A program made the position numbers and the translations under genes. Shown in pieces: positions 34,035 to 42,147 of a stretch of 45,194 nucleotides of DNA (positions are counted from its first letter, which is position 1; the number at the start of each line of letters is the position of its first letter). This stretch comes from Pseudomonas plecoglossicida NBRC 103162 = DSM 15088. GTDB lineage: Bacteria; Pseudomonadota; Gammaproteobacteria; Pseudomonadales; Pseudomonadaceae. The stretch is from contig NZ_BBIV01000048.1 in assembly GCF_000730665.1 (NCBI RefSeq), positions 1 through 45,194 of the forward strand, in the 5' to 3' direction. The notes beneath the pieces were generated by a model. It searched no databases. It had not been told where the DNA came from and saw only the letters and a list, made by a program, of their open reading frames with translations.

Positions 34035-35348
34035 ATGGCACGTACCGTTACGCCCCTCTCAGACCCCAAATGCGAAGCCGCTAAGCCGCGGGACAAGGAC
34101 TACACCCTGTTCGACGGCCAGGGCCTGTTTCTGCTGGTCAAGAAGAACGGCAGCAAGATCTGGCGCATGAAGTTCAAGCGGCCGGATGGCAGGGAGGGGC
34201 TGGCCACCTTCGGCAACTACCCCGCATTGACGCTCAAAGCCGCCCGTGAGCGCCGGGCCGAAGCGCTGGGGTTGCTGGCGCATGGTAAAGATCCGATCGA
34301 GAGCGCCAGGCAGGGGAAGGTCGAAGCGGCGAATGCGAGGGCTAATACCTTCGGCGTACTGGCCAAGGATTGGCATGAGGCCTGTTCCAAGAAATGGTCA
34401 CCAGGTCATGCGGCGACGGTGTGGCGGCGGATCGAAACTTACCTGCTCCCTGCCTTGGGCCAGCGCCCGGTGGCCGGCCTAAAGACCCGCGATCTGCTGG
34501 CACCGCTCAAGGCTGTGGAGAAGCGGGAAGTCCTGGATACTGCCGGCCGGCTACGGCAGTACATGACTGGGATCATGCGTATGGCTGTCCAGCACGGGCA
34601 CATCGAAACCAACCCAGCGGTGGACCTACAGGGTGCCACTGCCACGCGCAAGACAGTCCACCGGCCTGCGCTGGCGCTGGACCGCCTGCCTGAGCTGATG
34701 CAAAGGATCGAGAGCGACACGGGTAGGCCCCTGACCCGGCTGGCCACCCAGCTCACGCTGCTGGTATTCATCCGGTCCAGTGAGCTGCGGTTTGCTCGCT
34801 GGCCAGAGATAGACGCCGGCCGCTCCATGTGGGAAATCCCCGGCGAGCGCCAACAGATCGAGGGCGTGAAGAACTCGCACCGCGGCTCCAAGATGAGCAC
34901 GCCCCACCTGGTGCCACTGAGTCGCCAGGCCCTGGCCACGCTTGAGCAGGTGCGTCAGCTCACCGGGCGCTTCGACCTGGTGTTTGCCGGCGACAGCAAC
35001 CATTGGAAGCCCATGAGCGAGAACACCGTGAACAAGGCACTTCGGCGCATGGGCTACGACACCAAAACCGAGGTTTGCGGGCACGGTTTCAGGGCTATGG
35101 CTTGTTCAGCCCTCGTCGAGTCGGGGCTCTGGAGCAAGGACGCGGTAGAGCGGCAGATGAGCCACCAGGAACGTAACAGCGTGCGGGCGGCGTACATCCA
35201 CAAGGCCGAGTACATCGAGGAGCGCCGGCTGATGGTTCAGTGGTGGGCGGACTACCTCGAGGCGAATCGCGAGAAGCACGTCACCCCATACGACTACGCG
35301 CATCGTACTGAGCAGAACGCCAATGTGGTGCCGATCAAGAGGGCCTGA
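34035..35348 (+). CDS. int: P4-type tyrosine integrase
   Basis: A 437-residue tyrosine recombinase. The N-terminal arm-binding domain of the DUF4102 type is at residues 5-90 (DGQGLFLLVKKNGSKIWRMK), the core-binding domain at about 105-190, and the catalytic domain at 210-400. The active-site residues are visible as R247 (FIRSSELR), H350 and R353 (HGFRAMA), H377 (QMSHQE) and Y387 (AAYIHKAEY). It lies next to tRNA-Thr and reads away from it, as in P4-like islands and satellites. Confidence 0.96.
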   Translation: MARTVTPLSDPKCEAAKPRDKDYTLFDGQGLFLLVKKNGSKIWRMKFKRPDGREGLATFGNYPALTLKAARERRAEALGLLAHGKDPIESARQGKVEAANARANTFGVLAKDWHEACSKKWSPGHAATVWRRIETYLLPALGQRPVAGLKTRDLLAPLKAVEKREVLDTAGRLRQYMTGIMRMAVQHGHIETNPAVDLQGATATRKTVHRPALALDRLPELMQRIESDTGRPLTRLATQLTLLVFIRSSELRFARWPEIDAGRSMWEIPGERQQIEGVKNSHRGSKMSTPHLVPLSRQALATLEQVRQLTGRFDLVFAGDSNHWKPMSENTVNKALRRMGYDTKTEVCGHGFRAMACSALVESGLWSKDAVERQMSHQERNSVRAAYIHKAEYIEERRLMVQWWADYLEANREKHVTPYDYAHRTEQNANVVPIKRA

Positions 35349-35506
35349 TGCGGGCCTTCCATTGTCCACTTAGACAGATATAGACTCAATGCTATTACTG
35401 TTTGGATAACCAGTGCTAGAGCGCGCAAGGTTGTTTCCTAGCTTAGCTTTTATGGGGCGCGTGATGCCGCTAGCCGGTTGCCCTGCACAGATTTACTGGA
35501 GGGCAT

Positions 35507-36445
35507 ATGGCTGAGATCCCTACGTCGGATAGCTTTTACGAATTATCGAAGGTGGCTGATGTATTCGTGAAGCAAGCGGCCGATGCAATAGTTTTCGAGC
35601 TGGACAAGGTACCAGCCGCGCTGGACTGTGATCTCACTGAGACGGCCTCTGTGTGCGCGCAATTGCTAGACGAAACATACACCAGCGTTGTAACCGCCCA
35701 GTGCTCACGAACGATACAGTGGTTCGAGTCTGAGCCCGCATTTGCCATGGCAATCAAATCGCTGTCCTACCGGAAAGTAGATGATGATCACTGGGAGCCG
35801 AGAATTCAGATAGAGCTGGAGCGCTGGGTAGCTGGCTTTCGAGTAGGCAAGTCATCTCATCAGGGGCTCATTGCGCAGAGGATTGCCCGCATTCCCTGTC
35901 ATTATCTCAATTACATGTCCATGGTTGCGGAAGCATCGTATCGATACGTCAGCGGGATCGGGCACCGAGCTGTAATAGAGGGTCCCAGTGCTATCCGCCG
36001 TTTGAAAGATCTAGTTCTTGAGGTCGAAGAGATCCTCAGCGCGGAATGGCTGCCAGATGATCTGCGACGTAGCCTGGGCTACAGCATTCGAACAAAAGCA
36101 GCCCTTCGTGACCTTTATGAGCATGATGAGGGAATCCCAACACCAACCCGCAGAAACGATATCGACCTGCCCGCACGGCTGTTCGCGATTGACCTGCTCC
36201 GAGTCAACCAAAGGGTATTTCAGTCGTTTCACAAAAAAACAGTATTCCATCTGATGGGCCTGTCTTTCGTGAGTCGCCCACTGGAGATGCGCACCATCGA
36301 GCGCTTGGCAAAAAGCGAAATGGACGCCTATCGAGAGGAGGCGGCCAAACGCATTGCCGACAAAAGAGGCCTCGATTTCGAGTATGTTCTGACGACACTA
36401 AAGGCAGACAAGAGTCTGACGTTCAGGGGACAGAACGGCGCTTGA
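35507..36445 (+). CDS. unrecognised 312-residue cargo protein
   Basis: I do not recognise a family. The protein looks soluble and largely helical, without signal peptide, membrane helix or zinc motif. It is rich in charged residues, with a basic C-terminal part (RTIERLAKSEMDAYREEAAK then KRIADKRGLDFEYVL). A good GGAGG site precedes the ATG. The DNA is visibly more AT-rich than its neighbours, with varied codons, suggesting separate acquisition. It sits alone between the integrase and the AlpA gene, a place where P4-like elements often carry accessory genes such as phage-defence functions. That role is a guess from position only. Confidence 0.7.
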   Translation: MAEIPTSDSFYELSKVADVFVKQAADAIVFELDKVPAALDCDLTETASVCAQLLDETYTSVVTAQCSRTIQWFESEPAFAMAIKSLSYRKVDDDHWEPRIQIELERWVAGFRVGKSSHQGLIAQRIARIPCHYLNYMSMVAEASYRYVSGIGHRAVIEGPSAIRRLKDLVLEVEEILSAEWLPDDLRRSLGYSIRTKAALRDLYEHDEGIPTPTRRNDIDLPARLFAIDLLRVNQRVFQSFHKKTVFHLMGLSFVSRPLEMRTIERLAKSEMDAYREEAAKRIADKRGLDFEYVLTTLKADKSLTFRGQNGA

Positions 36446-36529
36446 AACAACTGCGTTTCGTCGTACTCAGCGAGCCGATCGATTGCGAACCTATATCCCG
36501 TTATCTACAACTATCACGGGACACAGGAC

Positions 36530-36796
36530 ATGCAAAACACATCGGCTCATGCGCCGCTTTCCACTGCGTCTATCCAGCAGTTTGACGCCTCGATAACTAT
36601 CATCCGCTTTCCCGAGGTCGAGGCCATCACCGGTCTGGCCCGTGCCACCGTATACAAGCGCCTCAAGGATGACCCGACTTTCCCCAGGCCCGTATCGCTG
36701 AGCAACAGCAAATCGCGTGGCTCGCCTGTGGGGTTCGTTCTGGCTGAGATCCAGGCCTGGGTGCGCCAGCGCATCGCATTGCGCGAGGTGGCTTAA
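36530..36796 (+). CDS. AlpA-family transcriptional activator
   Basis: Eighty-eight residues with the AlpA/MerR-like helix-turn-helix: IIRFPEVEAITGLARATVYK, then RLKDDPTFPRPVSLS and a C-terminal AEIQAWVRQRI helix. AlpA proteins are short activators found in P4-like satellites and genomic islands (P4 Vis is one) and control excision or replication genes. Its stop is directly followed by the ATG of the next gene. Confidence 0.92.
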   Translation: MQNTSAHAPLSTASIQQFDASITIIRFPEVEAITGLARATVYKRLKDDPTFPRPVSLSNSKSRGSPVGFVLAEIQAWVRQRIALREVA

Positions 36797-37149
36797 ATGA
36801 AAAAAGCCAGCCCCAAAGTAAGCAGGCCAGCCCGTCGCAAGGCAATGTTACCACCAGCAAGGCGCCGAGCAAGATCGCCCGGGTACTGGCCTACATGCTG
36901 AATGACGGCAGCTTGCAACGCTTCGAGGCCGAGCGCTTGGGCGACCACTGCTTGCACTCCACCATCAGCAGCCTGGCCAATGGCTACGGCTTGAAATTTC
37001 AGCGCCAGCTTGAGCGCGTACCTAACCATTGGGGCGAGCCTTGCACCGTGACCAGGTACACCCTCCCTGCCAGTGAGCACGGCCGCGGCAGCGAGGTTTT
37101 GGAAATGCTGTGCTCGCCCCTGAACCAGCGCCAGCGGGTGGCGGCATGA
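36797..37149 (+). pseudogene. small winged-helix-like gene with a +1 frame break in a poly-A run
   Basis: The ATG at 36797 directly abuts the AlpA stop and is followed by six A residues (36800-36805). In its own frame it ends after 35 codons. One base more in the A run would give a start MKKSQPQSKQ joined to a coherent downstream protein (SKIARVLAYMLNDGSLQRFE, then AERLGDHCLHSTISSLANGY, and more to 37149), about 117 residues in all. The downstream part alone starts only at ATG 36895, in the middle of the first conserved helix. This is a mutation, a sequencing error or a slippage site. The downstream protein resembles small helix-turn-helix proteins; its function is unknown. Confidence 0.65.
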
Positions 37150-37194
37150 TCGGCTTGGCGCTCAAGAACCGCGATGAGCGGTCGATATTTTTGG

Positions 37195-37223
37195 TTGCAG
37201 GCAATCGTGATGCTCGGTATGGT
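37195..37223 (+). promoter_or_regulatory. candidate promoter of the RNA leader
   Basis: TTGCAG (37195-37200), exactly 17 bp, TATGGT (37218-37223). It would start a transcript running into the complementary-repeat region. Each box matches 4 of 6. Confidence 0.35.
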
Positions 37224-37442
37224 TCGCCCAAATCCACGGTAAATCCCGTGGTCGGGTTTGGCGACTCGAACTACCTAAGGCGCAACAGCGCCCCCATTAC
37301 GATTGCAGGCGCTTTTTTTATGCCCGCAGCCTCGTGTTATGGCGGCTGTGCGTGGGAGACCTTCGTGTCTGCCGGTTTCCTTGGGTACCGGTTCGCCAAC
37401 CTGCGTACAGCTGCCACCCATAATCGTTTGGCGACGGTTCGT
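37216..37442 (+). ncRNA. P4-like RNA immunity/attenuator region
   Basis: No convincing gene lies between 37150 and 37472. Instead there are two copies of one sequence, GGTATGGTTCGCCCAA (37216-37231) and GGTACCGGTTCGCCAA (37384-37399). There are also two copies of its complement, GGTTTGGCGA (37255-37264) and GTTTGGCGA (37426-37434). The first pair forms a long hairpin reinforced by CCACGG/CCGTGG. This is the A-B-C logic of the P4 immunity region, where a small CI RNA pairs with leader repeats to force termination. The surrounding open frame (from 37110) resembles the Ash-type frames annotated over such regions and may not be translated. Confidence 0.5.
37279..37319 (+). terminator. terminator with a competing anti-terminator arm in the leader
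   Basis: AGCGCC (37287-37292) pairs with GGCGCT (37308-37313), followed by seven T residues. The same left arm can instead pair with GGCGC at 37279-37283 through a 4-base loop. The two structures exclude each other, as in an attenuator. Confidence 0.6.
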
Positions 37443-37472
37443 GGCAGCTCCAATACCCAAGGAGCTCGACCC

Positions 37473-37700
37473 ATGCACGCCCTCAATCCGTCCGAAATAT
37501 CCCGCGAGCACCAGAACGCATACTGCTCGAAACTGTTGAAGACACTTCTGCGCTACTCCACTCCATCTGAGCTTTCCCGCATCACCGCCAACCTGGAAGG
37601 GGAGGTGGCGAAGACCTTGGCGACTCGCTTCGTCCCTGGCCTCAATGATGCGAGCTATGAGGTCTACCGCAGCTTCTGGCTGAAGGGTGGTGCCCAGTGA
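37473..37700 (+). CDS. small hypothetical protein of the replication operon
   Basis: Seventy-five residues, starting MHALNPSEISREHQNAYCSK. The start is chosen for its AAGGAG site nine bases upstream and because it is the first gene past the RNA leader; the same frame stays open upstream to 37110. No family recognised. Its stop overlaps the next start (ATGA-type). Confidence 0.65.
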   Translation: MHALNPSEISREHQNAYCSKLLKTLLRYSTPSELSRITANLEGEVAKTLATRFVPGLNDASYEVYRSFWLKGGAQ

Positions 37701-37849
37701 TGAAGAACTTCAGCCTTCGCGCATATGCCCACCGGCGCATGGCTCTGGCCGCACTTCGCGCTGACTCCAGCCTTGCCACGCGCCTCAAGCGCTACAACGC
37801 CGCTATGGCGAATGCCCGCGCCCTAGAAGTGCAAGGCGGTGTCCAATGA
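37700..37849 (+). CDS. 49-residue basic hypothetical protein
   Basis: MKNFSLRAYAHRRMALAALR and onward: arginine- and alanine-rich, probably a single helix pair. It begins in the stop of the previous gene and ends inside the start of the next, so it fits the coupled operon. Function unknown. Confidence 0.6.
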   Translation: MKNFSLRAYAHRRMALAALRADSSLATRLKRYNAAMANARALEVQGGVQ

Positions 37850-38139
37850 ACAACTTCCCAAGCGTTGCGACCCTTGAAGGCGAGGTACTGTCTGACGCGG
37901 TACTCGACGCCCGCGCCATGTGCTCGATGAACTTTGCCAGGGATGAATTCAACAAGCTTTACGAACTGCTCTACCCCATGTGTTCGAGCCATACGGAAGG
38001 GCCGATGTGCGACATTGCACGGCATCTAGAGCAGGTCCGAATTTTCAGCCGTAATTTCTGCTGGGCTCATCGCCACCTGGGAGCCTCGTATGGCGTTGTA
38101 GGCGAGCGCGCAGGCATGGATGACGAGGTGATCGTATGA
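37846..38139 (+). CDS. hypothetical protein, 97 residues
   Basis: Starts MNNFPSVATLEGEVLSDAVL. It has four cysteines (CSMNF, MCSSH, MCDIA, NFCWAHRH) and histidines, possibly a small metal-binding fold, but no recognised motif. Overlaps both neighbours by 4 bp. Confidence 0.7.
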   Translation: MNNFPSVATLEGEVLSDAVLDARAMCSMNFARDEFNKLYELLYPMCSSHTEGPMCDIARHLEQVRIFSRNFCWAHRHLGASYGVVGERAGMDDEVIV

Positions 38140-38351
38140 CGTCCATCATCCGTATGCCTGACGACACCCAAGACGATCTGCGCGACGTACAAAGCGTGCT
38201 GGTGCTTCTGAGCATGGCCCTGGCGGTGATCGCCGCACCGACCACGCCCCTCATCGTCGCCCGCGTCACCGCCGTGATCGCGCAGCACACAGCTATGGCC
38301 TGGGCTGAAATGCTGGACGGCGTGATTGCTGAGCAAGGGGGTGAGCTATGA
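38136..38351 (+). CDS. hypothetical protein, 71 residues
   Basis: Starts MTSIIRMPDDTQDDLRDVQS, then a hydrophobic stretch VLVLLSMALAVIAAPTTPLI that may be a buried helix or a weak membrane segment. Overlaps both neighbours by 4 bp. Function unknown. Confidence 0.65.
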   Translation: MTSIIRMPDDTQDDLRDVQSVLVLLSMALAVIAAPTTPLIVARVTAVIAQHTAMAWAEMLDGVIAEQGGEL

Positions 38352-38692
38352 GTGCCGTAAACAAAGCGCCCATTACTTGCCGGGACGATCTCACTTTCAC
38401 TAGCCGCGACGATTGTGGGCGGATGGTCAACTGGCCACGCAATAACCCTGGCGTGGCGGCTGACTGGGGAAAGGGCATCGCCTTTTTCGATAGTGAGATT
38501 GCCGAACTGTCGGCCAATGATGAAACCGCGGCGTATGAGGCCATCAGGTTCGCCATCACCGACATGGGCGGTCGTACCACCAATCTAGAGCTGGGCTTTG
38601 CAGACGCCGTGGCCAAGGCCGCCGCCCTAGGCCTGCGAGCAATGCGCAGCGGCACCGAGCGCTTCGCGCCTATCGACTTCGACGGGGAGTAA
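38348..38692 (+). CDS. hypothetical protein, 114 residues
   Basis: Starts MSAVNKAPITCRDDLTFTSR; soluble, acidic in the middle (GIAFFDSEIAELSANDETAA). No family recognised. It overlaps the preceding gene by 4 bp and is followed by the next after 3 bp. Confidence 0.7.
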   Translation: MSAVNKAPITCRDDLTFTSRDDCGRMVNWPRNNPGVAADWGKGIAFFDSEIAELSANDETAAYEAIRFAITDMGGRTTNLELGFADAVAKAAALGLRAMRSGTERFAPIDFDGE

Positions 38693-38695
38693 CCC

Positions 38696-38974
38696 ATGCA
38701 AAATCAAAACAGTGCGCAAGCGCTGACGGGATCGGCTTGCCCAAAGAAAGCCACCGAGCTGTTTTACGTGAGCCATCCGAAGGCCGATCGGGCCTTGTTG
38801 GGGCCGTTCCTGAGCCAGGCCGACGCCGAATGCGGGCGCGTAGTTTTGCGTAGTGCTGAGGCCGTGGTGACGGCTTGTCTCGTCGACTCACTGGACGAGC
38901 TGAACTGGCACGCGGTGAACAACGGCCAGGTCTGCCGGGCCTTCGCTGGCGCCGAGGGGGTGAGCCATGGGTAA
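38696..38974 (+). CDS. hypothetical protein, 92 residues
   Basis: Starts MQNQNSAQALTGSACPKKAT; contains FYVSHPKADRALLGPFLSQA and reads as a compact soluble domain. No family recognised. It overlaps the following gene by 8 bp. Confidence 0.65.
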   Translation: MQNQNSAQALTGSACPKKATELFYVSHPKADRALLGPFLSQADAECGRVVLRSAEAVVTACLVDSLDELNWHAVNNGQVCRAFAGAEGVSHG

Positions 38975-39194
38975 GGTCATGCCGATTCGCCGCAAGGGTA
39001 CCGGTGGCCCGCCGACTGCTGGCGCCCACATCCACAGCGCCAGCTATGCGCTGCTGGTGGAAACGCTAGTGGGCTTCCTGGAACTGCGCATTGCCGAGGG
39101 TGACGCAGGCCGTCACCGTCCCGAGCTGGAGCGTCTGACCGATCAACTCGAGCGGCTGGCCAAGCGTTTCACACCACCACAGGGGGCCACATGA
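38967..39194 (+). CDS. hypothetical protein, 75 residues
   Basis: Starts MGKVMPIRRKGTGGPPTAGA; the C-terminal half is a predicted helix with heptad-like leucines (LERLTDQLERLAKRF), possibly a small coiled coil. It overlaps the primase gene by 4 bp. Confidence 0.65.
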   Translation: MGKVMPIRRKGTGGPPTAGAHIHSASYALLVETLVGFLELRIAEGDAGRHRPELERLTDQLERLAKRFTPPQGAT

Positions 39195-40081
39195 CTGATC
39201 CTGTGATCTTGTTCCGTGATGTGCTCCAGTTGGCCTATGGGCCGCTCGACTGGCTGCCCCTAGACGATGGCGATATCCACCGCTTCCACGTCGCCGGCGA
39301 CAAGCCCGGCACGCTCAACGGTTGGTACTGCCTGTTTACCGATGGCATTGCCTCGGGCGCGTTCGGGAGCTGGAAGACGGGCGGCACCAGCACCTGGTGT
39401 AGCCGTGAGCCGGTGGACGCCCGCGAAGCCGAGCAGGTGCGCCAGCGCATCGAGCAGGCCCGGCGCCAGCGGGATGCCGAACGGCAGCGGCGCCAGCTCA
39501 AAGCGGCGTCCCTGGCACAACGCTGGTGGCGTGACGCTCGCCGTGCTGACCCGGCCCACCCCTACCTGGTCGCCAAGGGCATTCGTGCCCACGGCTTGCG
39601 CCAGCGTGGTGAAGACCTGCTGATCCCACTGTATGCCGGTGGTGTGCTGGTGAACCTGCAACGGATCGCCCCGGACGGCGCCAAGCGCTTTCTGTATGGC
39701 GGCCGGATCAAAGGCGCCTATTCGCCACTGGGGCGCATTACGCCGGGCAGGCCGCTGTGTATCTGCGAAGGCTGGGCGACGGGCGCAACGCTTCACGAAA
39801 GCGGCTACACGGTCGCCTGCGCGATGAATGCCGGGAACTTGAAACCGGTGGCGCTGGCGCTACGGGCCGACCACCCCGGCACCGAAATCATCATCGCCGG
39901 CGACGACGACCGCGAAACTGAGGCCGCAGGCAAGGGCAACCCGGGGCGCACAGCCGCTCATGACGCCGCAGCCGCATGTGGCGGCCTGGTGACCTTCCCT
40001 GAGTGGCCAGCCGACGCACCGCTGACCCTTTCCGACTTCAACGACCTCGCCGCCTGGAGGTGCCGCCATGCGCCCGCCTGA
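39191..40081 (+). CDS. TOPRIM-domain primase-like protein
   Basis: A 296-residue protein. Residues 1-70 are a small N-terminal domain and 75-115 a charged helix. Residues 125-290 hold a TOPRIM domain with the catalytic glutamate in CICEGWATGATL (E193) and the acidic triplet AGDDDRE (D238-D240). It resembles the primase half of P4 alpha and the Toprim proteins of conjugative and satellite elements. It overlaps the DUF927 helicase gene by 14 bp, so the two are made together and probably initiate replication of the element. Confidence 0.88.
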   Translation: MTDPVILFRDVLQLAYGPLDWLPLDDGDIHRFHVAGDKPGTLNGWYCLFTDGIASGAFGSWKTGGTSTWCSREPVDAREAEQVRQRIEQARRQRDAERQRRQLKAASLAQRWWRDARRADPAHPYLVAKGIRAHGLRQRGEDLLIPLYAGGVLVNLQRIAPDGAKRFLYGGRIKGAYSPLGRITPGRPLCICEGWATGATLHESGYTVACAMNAGNLKPVALALRADHPGTEIIIAGDDDRETEAAGKGNPGRTAAHDAAAACGGLVTFPEWPADAPLTLSDFNDLAAWRCRHAPA

Positions 40082-41867
40082 TACCAACGTCATCAACCTG
40101 CGCCCCGAAGCGCCCAAGGTCGAGCCTGATCGCCCGTGCTGGGGCGTGTACGAGCACTGGGTAACCAATGAGAAGGGCCGCAGGCTCAAGCCCGGCGTGT
40201 ACTGGCACGGCTTCAAGCGCAGCGCCGGCGATGATGAGAGCGACGACGACAAGGCCGACCGCCCGATCACTGACGAGTGGATCGCCACGCCCGTGACCGT
40301 CGCCGCTCGCACCACCAACAGCGATGACGGCAGCGAAGGCCGGTTTCTGCGCCTGCTCACCGACAGCGGCCCCAAGGAATGGATCATTCCCATGGAGGTG
40401 TTCGGCGGGAGCGGCGAGGACGCCAGGCGGACGCTGTTCGGCATGGGCGTCATCATCGCCTTGAAGAAGCGCGGCCAGTTCATGGAGTACCTGCTGGACC
40501 AGCGCCCTGCAGAGGTGTTTGCCACCACCTGCCGCCCTGGCTGGCATGAGTCGGGCGCCTTTGTGCTGCCTGGGCGCACCATCGGCAGCGACAAGGTGCG
40601 CTATCAGGCCAGCGCCAAAGGGCAGAACCTGTTCAGCGTGCGGGGAAACCTGGACGGCTGGAAGGCCGAGGTAGCGGCCAAGTCCGAGGGCAACCCGGTG
40701 CTCACCCTGGCCATCGGCTGCGCCCTCGCTGGATCGCTGCTGAGTTTGGTGGGCGTGCTGGGTGGCGGTGTTCACCTGGTGGGCGACAGCTCCAGCGGCA
40801 AGTCGCTGGCGCAACTGATCGGTTCGTCTGTGTGGGGCGATCCGGGCATCTTCGCCGCATCGTGGGACATGACCAAGGGCGGCTTGGAGATCGAGGCATC
40901 GAGCCGCAACGACACCATGCTACCCCTGGACGAGATCAAGCGGGCCGACCCCAAGCGCGTACAGGAAATGGCCTACTCGCTGGCCAACGGCCAGGGCAAA
41001 GGCACCATGACCCGCGACCGGGAGGCCCGCGGGAAACTGAGCTGGCGCCTGCTGGCGCTTTCCAGCGGAGAGCGCTCCCTGTCCGAGCACGCGGCCATCA
41101 GCGGTAACGCCGCCCACGCTGGCGCAGAGCTGCGCATGGTCGACGTGAACGCCGGTACCCGCACCCACCGCGCCTTCGATGAGTTGCACGGCCTGGAGGG
41201 CGCCGACTTCCACCGCCAGCTCACAGTGGCCGTGGGAGCGAACCACGGGCACATCGGGCCGGCATTCGTGGAGAAGCTGTTGACCAGCGACGATCGCCCC
41301 GGCCTGCTCGAGGACTTCGCCGGTATCCGTGCCCAGTTCGCCGAGGACAACGCCCAAGCCGGGCGGGTGGCCGATCGCTTCGCAGTGATCGCGCTGGCGG
41401 GCGAGATGGCCATTGCCTACGGCCTACTGCCTTGGGCGCCGGGCACCGCTCTGGCCGACTGCCAGTTGCTGTACGGCGAATGGCTGAGCCGCGTGGGCGG
41501 TGGCAACGCCGAGGACCGCCAGATCCTGGCCGGCATCCTCGATTTCATCGACAAGCACGGCAGCAGCCGGTTTTCGGACGTGGAAGACCAGACGCCGGAT
41601 ACCAAGGTGTTCAACCGCGCTGGGTACTGGGAGGTGGTCGGCGCCAAGCGACTGTACCTGTTCAACAAGTCCGCACTAACCGAGGCCGCCCATGGGCATG
41701 GTTTGGCGCGTGTCGTAAAGGCGCTGGAAGGCGCTGGCGCTCTTGCCAAGCACGATACCGACCGGGATAGCCGCAAGACGAAGAAGTACCGCCTGCCTGC
41801 TGGGGGATCTGCCCGCCTGTATGTGATCGACCCCGAAGCCATGGACAGTGAAGGCGGTGGCCTATGA
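40068..41867 (+). CDS. DUF927-type replicative helicase/ATPase
   Basis: A 599-residue protein. The N-terminal part is of DUF927 type (to about 230), followed by a P-loop GDSSSGKS at 239-246 and Walker B-like MLPLDEI at 284-290, then a helicase-type C-terminal region. The family corresponds to the superfamily 3-like helicase half of P4 alpha. A GGAGG site lies eight bases upstream of the ATG within the primase gene. It probably unwinds the origin; the candidate iterons start just downstream. Confidence 0.9.
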   Translation: MRPPDTNVINLRPEAPKVEPDRPCWGVYEHWVTNEKGRRLKPGVYWHGFKRSAGDDESDDDKADRPITDEWIATPVTVAARTTNSDDGSEGRFLRLLTDSGPKEWIIPMEVFGGSGEDARRTLFGMGVIIALKKRGQFMEYLLDQRPAEVFATTCRPGWHESGAFVLPGRTIGSDKVRYQASAKGQNLFSVRGNLDGWKAEVAAKSEGNPVLTLAIGCALAGSLLSLVGVLGGGVHLVGDSSSGKSLAQLIGSSVWGDPGIFAASWDMTKGGLEIEASSRNDTMLPLDEIKRADPKRVQEMAYSLANGQGKGTMTRDREARGKLSWRLLALSSGERSLSEHAAISGNAAHAGAELRMVDVNAGTRTHRAFDELHGLEGADFHRQLTVAVGANHGHIGPAFVEKLLTSDDRPGLLEDFAGIRAQFAEDNAQAGRVADRFAVIALAGEMAIAYGLLPWAPGTALADCQLLYGEWLSRVGGGNAEDRQILAGILDFIDKHGSSRFSDVEDQTPDTKVFNRAGYWEVVGAKRLYLFNKSALTEAAHGHGLARVVKALEGAGALAKHDTDRDSRKTKKYRLPAGGSARLYVIDPEAMDSEGGGL

Positions 41868-41919
41868 CCACCATCACCACCAAGCGCCAATGCCCCAATC
41901 CACAGGAATCTAAAAACGT

Positions 41920-42147
41920 GGGGAACAGGGGGAACGGGGGAACAGCCAGTAAATACGCGGCTTGTAGCCGTTCCCCCTTATTGAAGTGTTGGGGAACAGG
42001 GGGAACACAAGCATGTTTTTGAATATAAGCGCCTGTGCATTCCCTGCTGCCTGGTTATCACTGTTCCCCAGTTTTTCGGGCGGGGAACACGTACCCCCGC
42101 TGGAGGCCCCGGAAACTCTGGGTCTTCCCCGCGTTCCCCCGTTCCCC
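41920..42147. repeat. iteron field, candidate replication origin
   Basis: The 336 bp between the helicase gene and 42204 hold no convincing gene. They carry at least ten GGGGAAC boxes. Forward copies begin at 41920, 41929, 41937, 41991, 42000 and 42082; inverted copies (GTTCCCC) end at 41976, 42069, 42139 and 42147. Most forward copies read GGGGAACAG or GGGGAACAC, close to the P4 type I iteron GGTGAACAG bound by alpha. An AT-rich stretch (TTTTTTTT at 42150) follows. A 52-codon frame from 41864 crosses the repeats but its composition looks incidental. Confidence 0.65.

Noticed and set aside
37110..37472. N-terminal extension of the 75-residue gene (Ash-like frame)
   Set aside because: The frame is open but crosses the complementary repeats and the T-run terminator, and a strong ribosome site exists only before ATG 37473.
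41864..42022. A 52-codon frame starting in the helicase stop
   Set aside because: Although the ATGA junction is attractive, the frame is made mostly of the GGGGAAC repeats and gives a glycine/asparagine-rich peptide; the origin interpretation explains the sequence better.
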